A stretch of 7,006 nucleotides of DNA from Candidatus Altarchaeales archaeon. GTDB taxonomy: Archaea > Altiarchaeota > Altiarchaeia > IMC4 > SCGC-AAA252-I15. Location of the stretch: assembly GCA_014729705.1 (NCBI GenBank), contig WJJK01000339.1:1-7006 (forward strand). Direction: 5' to 3'. The translations under genes were made by a program, and so were the position numbers. Below, one piece after another: positions 1 through 5,428 of the stretch. Position 1 is the first letter of the stretch; each line of letters starts with the position of its first letter. The notes under the pieces were generated by a model that made no database searches, was not told the DNA's origin, and worked only from the letters and a program-made list of their open reading frames with translations.

Positions 1-3000
1 TATACTCCATTAGAATTTGTTCGAGAACGTAACTGAAACGTGTTTATTGCTGTATTTCTTACAGATAGTCCGTCTGAATCGTCAACTACCAGATAGGCAC
101 CTACAGTTACCGTGCTCCCGTCATCTTGAACACTTGAGTCACCTATGACTCCACTTGGGCCGTTGGTCCACTTGGTGATATAGTTTGTAGTACCCGTGCC
201 CGTCACGCCACTGACAGCACCGACTATCTCTGCCGGAGTAGCATATTTCACAACTCCTGAGTCCGATACCAACACCTCTGAAGGAGTCGTTAATAAATGA
301 GGTATACTATTCAATGTCAATGAAGCTGTACCGTCCGCTGCTGTACCTATGCCGGTATTCACACTGAACTGAGCAGCACTTGAGGTAAGCTCTAACACGT
401 CAGTACTGTTAATGGCAAAGTGGTACTCAGCAGAGGCATTGTCTACGTCAAACTCTAAGTACCGAGGTTTTGTAGAGTGGTTTTGATTGTACAGCGTGAC
501 ATCGAAGTCTAGACCGCTGTACGCTGACATCTTTAGAGCAGCGCCAGCAGAAGTCCCGCTGTTGATATTACTCAGAACCATCAACACCTGAGCACTGTCA
601 TCCGAGCGGTGTATGTATGCTGGATATGTAGTCTGATCTAGACCTATGCTCAATACTGTGTCCGCACTTGTGCCAGAAAAACCTAAACTAAGCTGACCTG
701 CATTTACTAATACATCATTAGTGATACGAAGTGCTGTAGTATCAACATTGTCTACTAAGACATTGAAGTCAAGCCTGCCGTCTTCAGTGCCTGCTGTTAC
801 ATCGTACATGTACCCCTTAATGTAAGAGTACACCGTAGCATTGCTACTTGAGTCTTCACCAACAAACTGTATCGTACCTGTCTCATCATTATCTGCAGGG
901 GATGCTGTGTCATGGTGTAACTTCAACAGAGGTCCAGTAACTCCGCTGTCGTTTCCGTAGATAGTGACATCAGTGTTAAAGGTAGCTATCGAAGTCAAAG
1001 ATATCATGGTAGTATCCACGCTGTCTATCAGGTTGTGGATATCTAACTGACCATCCTCTGTAGTATCAGTAACGTCTGCTGCATATCCCTTAATGTAAGA
1101 GAAGACAGTAGGTGGTGTCCCTGCTGAGTCATATGCAGCAAATTCTATCAGTCCAGTTACGTCTCCATCAGAGATGGATCCTGTTTTATAGTGGAATAGC
1201 TGTAGTGTGGCTCCTGGAGTGTTAGCTGTAGCATTACCACCACGAATGACCCATTTGTTAGAACCTCCATGGACTAAGACCCCATCAGACGATGCAGGTT
1301 CTAACCAGAGATCCCCCGACACATCAGAGATCGTACCAGCAGAACCGACTGTGATAGTGCTACCCGCATACAGTGTAGAGTTGACCTTCAAGTCATAAGA
1401 ACCATCAGGTGCTGTACTTATACCGACATTGCTACCATCATCTCTTATGATGCTATCGGTGAGTGTGTCCGAGTCAGACCACCGGGCTACATAGCCTGCT
1501 GTACCCGAACCATCGATCAGAGATCCGCCCCATACGTGGCTGTCGATAGTACGAGTCTCAAGTACTCCTGAGTCATGAGTAACGACTGTGTTTGTAGCAC
1601 CAGCCCCTAGAGACCCTACTAAAATGCCCGCTGTAGTCTTCAGTGAGTACGTTGTGTCCGGGGCAGTCCCTATACCTAAAGAAGGACCTCTTAGGACCAT
1701 GGAAAGAGACTGGAAACCAGAACTCGTCCGTGTAGAGAAATACAAATCAGCATATGCGTTAGCTACATCATAATACTTAGCAAGTATCCCAGAGGTGACA
1801 TTACCCCCAGCCCTAAAACCTATCATAGAATAGGTGCCATCTGTACCATCAGTATTATCTATGACAACCGTTTCATTCCTATTCCATACACCGGTTGACG
1901 ACTCACTCTCTTCCACAGAGAGTCTAAGATCTCTAGTAGACCCCCCAACATTAAGGCTGTTGGCAAAAGTACCATTCTCACTCGCATCAAACGTAAGAGA
2001 GCCTGTAGCCCCCCTACCTATGGCATTCGTCCCTATCGCTATGTCAGCGCCAAATGTAACAGTATTACCGTCATCCTGGACACTTGAATCCTCTAAAGTA
2101 CCGCTCGGACCATCTGCCCATTTTGTGATGTAGTCTGTAGTACCCGACCCACTGACTCCCGCTGGGTACGTAGGAATCCACTGTGATCCCGTATATCCCA
2201 GGACTTGCCCCGACTTCGCTCCTGTCAGACCAAACGTGTCGCGGTTGTCTGATAAATACTTAGTCCTCTCATAATGTGAAACATTCGCAAGGATGATCCC
2301 ATCTGTGGTGCTCTTCTTAACCACTACACCTATAGGAGCCACGTACTCACCAAAGTCCGTAGGCTGCGTGGTGTCCCAGGCACCCGGCGTAGTATCCGAT
2401 AGATACAGTAAATCCCCTGCGTTATAAGCATCTGTATCAAGACTATGTACTAGCCCAAACTTCGTGATGTAGCCCTCAGCACTATTGGCTATGTCTTGTG
2501 TAGCTACACCTAAAAGCTTTGAGGTGGACTCTGCATCCGCCTGCGCTAATGCTACTGTAGGGATGTCCCCAGAAGCACCAGAGATATAAACGACTTGTCC
2601 ATTGTTGATCTGAGAGCCAGTGAGATTCTTGACGCGAGTCAGTAACTCCCTACCAATATTAACAGTGACATCAGAGGCTTCATTGTGGTACGACAATGAA
2701 TGATCAGCCTCATCATAGAAAAGACGACCCTCCTGATGTACCGGCGCAGACCCGCTCACACCAGGGACCATGTCTATGAAAAGAGGATCTCCATTTACCC
2801 ACTGTGACCCTGTGTACAAAAGGAAATGCGCAAACTCAGGAGATGTGATAGTAACATCAGATAGACCGTCTAAAGGTCCTGCGGGGCCTGTCACACCCTG
2901 TGCGCCAGTCTCTCCTTGTACTCCAGTCTCACCCTGTACCCCTGTCTCTCCTTGAGATCCTTCAGGACCTGTAAAATGCGAGGCAAGCTCATCAAGAGCC

Positions 3001-5408
3001 CCCTGGACATCTGTAGATGAGATGATGCCCGTGGGCTCATATGACAGCGCAGACGCGGGATGTGCTGGATATATATCTCTACCAGAAAGAGTATTATGAG
3101 CAGATACGATAACAGCTGAGGCACCACCACCTCCAGAGCTTCTTAAATCCTCTACCTCTGATATGACAAACTTACCTGGATTCGTGTATCCATTAGCGCT
3201 GTTTACTATGATCCGATAGAGGACCCTGTACTCCTGGAAGATGCCCTCACCGAGATTCAGACCTGCGAAGGTATTGTTATTCTCGGCCTCAAGAAGAGTA
3301 TTATCCTCTCTCTGCCCTTGGATAGCAACGATAGGGTGCTCATAGCTTGTAGTGGCTAAGATCCAGTAAGCTACATAGTTGTTATTCCCAGCTTCTACTT
3401 GAGTCCACGTCAAAGGATCATTATAGGCGACTCTACCTGTGCCTGCTGTTTTAACAAAGTAATCCGTAGCTGTATCTATGCGCCATATACCTTGAGTGCT
3501 GTCTACCCTGTACATCACAGGTATCTGCGCAGGGTCTACAAGATCCTGGCTAAAAGGGACACCAGCTACGTAGGGCTCAGTGATATCTATAGTAAGATCT
3601 TCATCAGCTATAGTGCCCTCAGTGAGACCTATAGTAACATCCGCGGTAGCATCACTATCTAAGACATAGCCATATATCCCAAAACCACTTTGATACCTTG
3701 TGCCTACAGTAGTATGTAAATACTTATGCGTAGCCCACGACATGGATATACCGTGCCGCTCTTCAGTAAGGGATATAAGACCTGTAGCCCCTGTCTCATC
3801 TATACCCCTGAAGATAGCAGCCACTGGGACCTCAGCAGAGAGATCCCAATGTATAGTACTATCTACGAGAGTGTTGGTGAGATCATAGTATACGAAATGA
3901 GACGTAGCCTCTGGGCCTATGGTAACAGTACCCGTCTCAGAGGTATTATAGAGCTGCCCCTGTATGAAATAGTCATAGCTCGTGCCCAGAGAAGACGGAT
4001 GGATATAAAAAGACCTAGTAGACTCATCATACGACATCTCAGAGTCCGAGGTATTTCTTAAACCCATAGGCATGTGCGTGTAGTCCCCAAACTGAGACTT
4101 AGATGAGGGCACCCATCCTATACCCGTCTCATAGTTTAAGCGAGACACATCTATGGCACCTGTAAGACCGTACGTGTCTTTTAGATCCGCCAAATATGTG
4201 TGGAGATGAGGAGCCTCTGGGCTTACCTCTATGATACCTGCACTACCGTCAGAACGAACGACCCACCCTACGGGTGATATGTTGTTCCCAGGACCCGTAG
4301 GCTCTGTAGTCTGGAAACCTCCAGCTACTGTAGTAGATACCCACAGACGGTCTCCTAAGCTATAGGAAGATGTATCTAGTCCGTGAAGGTGGCCTCTAAC
4401 AGTAGCATACCCATCTTCTCCGGTGCCTATCACGTGTGTAGTAAGGCCCAGAAGACTGCAAGTCCTGTCTGTCGCGATCATGGGCTCTATAAGAAGCTTA
4501 TCTGATGCTGCTCCTGCTACACATACAGCTGTACCCTTTGGTATCGAAGCGCCCGTAGTATTCCGGACCTTTACAAGACCTTCCTGCCCTATGTTAACAG
4601 TGATACCTGTTACACCATTGTAGTACGCGAGAGAGTCGTGTGTGGCATCATAGAACACTCGACCCTCTTGATATGCCGGAAAATCTGCCTCTTCTTTCGG
4701 GGTAAAATCTACGTGAAGAGGATCCCCATTAGTCCACTCGGCCCCAGAGTATAGCAGCATTTCCTGTTGCTGAGGGTTTGTGATGGTGACATCAGATAGA
4801 CCGTCTAGAGGCCCTTCAGGACCTGTCACACCCTGTGCTCCAGTCTCGCCTTGTACTCCAGTCTCTCCCTGGATGCCTTGGACTCCGGTCTCACCCTGGA
4901 CTCCAGTCTCTCCCTCTATACCCGTGAGTCCCTGAGGCCCTGTAAGAGCACCTCTTCCGGTGCAGTGTAGATCGCTTATCTTCTTGATATCTATATCGAA
5001 GGAGCTCTCAGATAACCCTCCAGGTGTGTGGGGGTATACACCTATGGATGGCGGGAGACCATACTCACAGTTAGGAGTAGCCTCTGTAAGAAAACTATAG
5101 GCTCCGCTCTGGGGCTCATTGTCGGGGGATCCTACATCATCCCAGAGTATCCGTGCAGATAGATGATACCCGTCAGCATCGTGTACCTGAGTGATACGAT
5201 ATCTATTGGCTGTGCCCGGGATAGGAAAACCACCATCACTATCCCAAGCCGGGCAGAACAGGACAAAACCAACAGCGACTTCTGTTGTACCGTAGCCTTC
5301 TGTGTTTGACTGATTGTCAAACGTAGCGCCATAGAAGTCATACTCTCCAGGAGTACCCGTGGCGATAAACGACGGCACATACAAGAGACCGTTTATGATA
5401 CGCGACAT
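1..5408 (-). CDS. Giant modular phage tail fibre / virion structural protein (3' end outside window)
   Basis: Reading the minus strand from ATG at 5408-5406 gives 1802 codons with no stop up to the left edge, so the C-terminus is missing. The start is fixed by an in-frame TAG two codons upstream (5414-5412) and an AAGG eight bases before the ATG. Modules in order: unique N-terminal domain (1-156), collagen-like block (157-200), module A (201-418), middle fibre domain (about 458-756), linker with GGGG (759-762), a DVQGALDEL motif (800-808), second collagen block (814-845), module B (846-1064), then a shaft with three KW repeats, GIGTA-type motifs (1245, 1329, 1686) and two SYIKG modules. Motifs such as VSDSGVVKYATPAEI (1714-1728) and TNYITKW (1741-1747) are, from memory, typical of phage fibre proteins. 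All five Cys lie in the first 317 residues. No signal peptide, membrane segment or enzymatic motif is visible. A role in host attachment is inferred. Many fibres of this style end in a self-cleaving S74 chaperone, but that part is not visible here. Confidence 0.93.
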   Translation of the reverse strand, partial: MSRIINGLLYVPSFIATGTPGEYDFYGATFDNQSNTEGYGTTEVAVGFVLFCPAWDSDGGFPIPGTANRYRITQVHDADGYHLSARILWDDVGSPDNEPQSGAYSFLTEATPNCEYGLPPSIGVYPHTPGGLSESSFDIDIKKISDLHCTGRGALTGPQGLTGIEGETGVQGETGVQGIQGETGVQGETGAQGVTGPEGPLDGLSDVTITNPQQQEMLLYSGAEWTNGDPLHVDFTPKEEADFPAYQEGRVFYDATHDSLAYYNGVTGITVNIGQEGLVKVRNTTGASIPKGTAVCVAGAASDKLLIEPMIATDRTCSLLGLTTHVIGTGEDGYATVRGHLHGLDTSSYSLGDRLWVSTTVAGGFQTTEPTGPGNNISPVGWVVRSDGSAGIIEVSPEAPHLHTYLADLKDTYGLTGAIDVSRLNYETGIGWVPSSKSQFGDYTHMPMGLRNTSDSEMSYDESTRSFYIHPSSLGTSYDYFIQGQLYNTSETGTVTIGPEATSHFVYYDLTNTLVDSTIHWDLSAEVPVAAIFRGIDETGATGLISLTEERHGISMSWATHKYLHTTVGTRYQSGFGIYGYVLDSDATADVTIGLTEGTIADEDLTIDITEPYVAGVPFSQDLVDPAQIPVMYRVDSTQGIWRIDTATDYFVKTAGTGRVAYNDPLTWTQVEAGNNNYVAYWILATTSYEHPIVAIQGQREDNTLLEAENNNTFAGLNLGEGIFQEYRVLYRIIVNSANGYTNPGKFVISEVEDLRSSGGGGASAVIVSAHNTLSGRDIYPAHPASALSYEPTGIISSTDVQGALDELASHFTGPEGSQGETGVQGETGVQGETGAQGVTGPAGPLDGLSDVTITSPEFAHFLLYTGSQWVNGDPLFIDMVPGVSGSAPVHQEGRLFYDEADHSLSYHNEASDVTVNIGRELLTRVKNLTGSQINNGQVVYISGASGDIPTVALAQADAESTSKLLGVATQDIANSAEGYITKFGLVHSLDTDAYNAGDLLYLSDTTPGAWDTTQPTDFGEYVAPIGVVVKKSTTDGIILANVSHYERTKYLSDNRDTFGLTGAKSGQVLGYTGSQWIPTYPAGVSGSGTTDYITKWADGPSGTLEDSSVQDDGNTVTFGADIAIGTNAIGRGATGSLTFDASENGTFANSLNVGGSTRDLRLSVEESESSTGVWNRNETVVIDNTDGTDGTYSMIGFRAGGNVTSGILAKYYDVANAYADLYFSTRTSSGFQSLSMVLRGPSLGIGTAPDTTYSLKTTAGILVGSLGAGATNTVVTHDSGVLETRTIDSHVWGGSLIDGSGTAGYVARWSDSDTLTDSIIRDDGSNVGISTAPDGSYDLKVNSTLYAGSTITVGSAGTISDVSGDLWLEPASSDGVLVHGGSNKWVIRGGNATANTPGATLQLFHYKTGSISDGDVTGLIEFAAYDSAGTPPTVFSYIKGYAADVTDTTEDGQLDIHNLIDSVDTTMISLTSIATFNTDVTIYGNDSGVTGPLLKLHHDTASPADNDETGTIQFVGEDSSSNATVYSYIKGYMYDVTAGTEDGRLDFNVLVDNVDTTALRITNDVLVNAGQLSLGFSGTSADTVLSIGLDQTTYPAYIHRSDDSAQVLMVLSNINSGTSAGAALKMSAYSGLDFDVTLYNQNHSTKPRYLEFDVDNASAEYHFAINSTDVLELTSSAAQFSVNTGIGTAADGTASLTLNSIPHLLTTPSEVLVSDSGVVKYATPAEIVGAVSGVTGTGTTNYITKWTNGPSGVIGDSSVQDDGSTVTVGAYLVVDDSDGLSVRNTAINTFQLRSRTNSNGV
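99..209 (-). repeat. KW repeat 3 near the left edge
   Basis: Residues 1734-1770 read GVTGTGTTNYITKWTNGPSG and later DSSVQDDGSTVTVG. It is preceded by VSDSGVVKYATPAEI (residues 1714-1728), a segment that commonly introduces this repeat in phage fibres. In the family, such repeats are usually followed by more shaft or by the C-terminal tip, so the gene is expected to run well past the window edge. Confidence 0.87.
681..935 (-). repeat. SYIKG module 2
   Basis: Residues 1492-1576 contain LLKLHHDTASPADND, TGTIQFVGEDSSSN, YSYIKGYMYDVTAG, TEDGRLDF and VDTTALRI. It aligns with module 1 after a two-residue gap. The core SYIKGY is also conserved in DNA: cccttaatgtaagag occurs at 814-828 and 1087-1101. 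This copy is closer to the family pattern (SPADND, GTEDG) than module 1. Confidence 0.85.
954..1214 (-). repeat. SYIKG module 1
   Basis: Residues 1399-1485 contain LQLFHYKTGSISDGD, TGLIEFAAYDSAG, FSYIKGYAADVTD, TEDGQLDI and VDTTMISL. It is the first of a tandem pair. The pattern 'L-L...SP-DND..G-I-F-G-DS-x...Y-x-I-x-G...D-T-GTEDG-L' is known to me from structural proteins of marine phages (cyanophages and pelagiphages). Confidence 0.83.
1362..1511 (-). repeat. KW repeat 2 with GIGTA-type continuation
   Basis: Residues 1300-1349 read GSGTAGYVARW, then DSIIRDDGSNVGI, STAPDGSYDLKV and LYAG. This is the most diverged of the three KW repeats (R for K before W) but the only one with the classic continuation 'NVGI-x-T-x-P-x-x-Y-x-L-x-V' of phage shaft repeats. 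Confidence 0.83.
2049..2159 (-). repeat. KW repeat 1 (TTDYITKW...DSSVQDDG)
   Basis: Residues 1084-1120 of the giant fibre carry GSGTTDYITKWADGPSG and then DSSVQDDGNTV. This is a shaft motif widespread in phage fibres, where a G-x-G-T-T-x-Y-x-x-K-W start is followed by D-S-x-x-x-D-D/N-G. It matches KW repeat 3 in 27 of 37 residues. Confidence 0.87.
2217..2873 (-). repeat. Module B, second copy of the duplicated domain
   Basis: Residues 846-1064 begin LDGLSDVTIT and end DTFGLTGA, parallel to module A over the whole length. Matching segments are WVNGDPL, QEGRLFYD, TVNIG, NLTGSQINNGQVVYISGA, SLDTDAYNAGDLLYLS and PIGVVV. The offset from module A is exactly 645 codons. It is followed by GQVLGYTGSQWIP, a linker style common in phage fibres, before the C-terminal shaft. 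Confidence 0.88.
2874..2969 (-). repeat. Collagen-like block 2 of the giant fibre
   Basis: Residues 814-845 start GPEGSQ, continue with GVQGET hexads and end GAQGVTGPAGP. The block is shorter than block 1 by twelve residues but its last part is almost the same in protein and DNA. It directly precedes module B. Confidence 0.93.
3141..4037 (-). other. Middle fibre domain of the giant protein
   Basis: Residues 458-756 run from MSYDESTRSFYIHP through HFVYYD, EERHGISMSWATHKYLHTT, ADEDLTIDIT, QIPVMYR, a Trp at 642, HPIVAIQGQRED and YRVLYRIIV to a SSGGGG linker. From memory, this order of motifs (RHG, ATHEYLH-like, EDL, QIPVFYR-like, HPI-GIQGQ) recurs as one large domain in many phage structural proteins. 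Its fold and role are unknown to me. It sits between the two duplicated modules. Confidence 0.6.
4155..4808 (-). repeat. Module A, first copy of a ~218-residue duplicated domain
   Basis: Residues 201-418 begin LDGLSDVTIT and end DTYGLTGA. Key segments are WTNGDPL, QEGRVFYD, TVNIG, LVKVRNTTGASIPKGTAV, GLDTSSYSLGD and PVGWVV. The part from the RNxTG motif to the GD-LW motif matches, from memory, a domain often seen in phage fibre proteins, where a 'KGTAVYVSGA...GD.LYLS' pattern recurs. It has two Cys (296, 317) that module B lacks. Identity to module B is about 40% by hand alignment. Confidence 0.88.
4809..4940 (-). repeat. Collagen-like block 1 of the giant fibre
   Basis: Residues 157-200 form an unbroken run of Gly-X-Y triplets, starting GPQGLTGIEGET, with GVQGET hexads in the middle, and ending GAQGVTGPEGP. 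It leads directly into module A. The same block ending recurs before module B, so block and module were probably duplicated together. Confidence 0.93.
4941..5408 (-). other. Unique N-terminal domain of the giant fibre
   Basis: Residues 1-156 have no repeat partner in the window. The start MSRIINGLLYVPSF is hydrophobic, then strands alternate, with three Cys (52, 114, 149) and several Trp. It is not a signal peptide or membrane anchor: the hydrophobic run is too short and broken. By position it probably attaches the fibre to the virion. I do not recognise a family. Confidence 0.6.
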
Positions 5409-5428
5409 GAGCTAAACCTTATCTAGTA
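5409..5428 (-). other. 20-bp intergenic junction, no terminator
   Basis: This is the only non-coding stretch in the window. It follows the TAG of the collagen-like protein. A second TAG in that same frame lies at 5425-5423, giving a TAG-TAC-TAG double stop. There is no hairpin plus T-run, and no room for a promoter separate from the upstream coding sequence, so the two genes are most simply read from one transcript. Confidence 0.7.
5417..5420 (-). promoter_or_regulatory. Ribosome binding site for the giant fibre gene
   Basis: The minus strand reads AAGG followed by eight bases (TTTAGCTC) and then ATG. This is a short Shine-Dalgarno-like match at a normal bacterial spacing. It supports ATG 5408 as the start and a bacterial host for the virus. 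No other start is possible immediately upstream because the frame is closed by TAG at 5414-5412. Confidence 0.65.

Noticed and set aside
1207..2133. Three plus-strand open frames of 61-99 codons
   Set aside because: They lie wholly inside the giant minus-strand fibre frame, have no family resemblance, and low-complexity Pro/Ser/Val composition typical of antisense of Gly/Thr/Asp-rich coding.
2770..2955. Plus-strand open frame ending in repeated PCTPVSP
   Set aside because: It is the antisense of collagen block 2 and the start of module B.
2891..3130. Minus-strand 79-codon open frame in a shifted frame
   Set aside because: It overlaps the linker and collagen block 2 of the giant fibre in another frame. 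The Gly-X-Y pattern exists only in the fibre frame.
3399..4061. Plus-strand open frames of 62-111 codons, two of them overlapping each other
   Set aside because: They are antisense to the middle fibre domain, whose motifs (ATHKYLH, QIPVMYR) are clear in the minus-strand frame. Their translations are Arg/Ser/Tyr-rich without recognisable motifs.
4423..4623. Plus-strand open frame of 66 codons
   Set aside because: It is antisense to module A, with no ribosome site or recognisable motif.
5132..5380. Minus-strand 82-codon open frame in a shifted frame
   Set aside because: It overlaps the N-terminal domain of the giant fibre in another frame, lacks its own Shine-Dalgarno, and the fibre frame has a better start and continuous domain logic.
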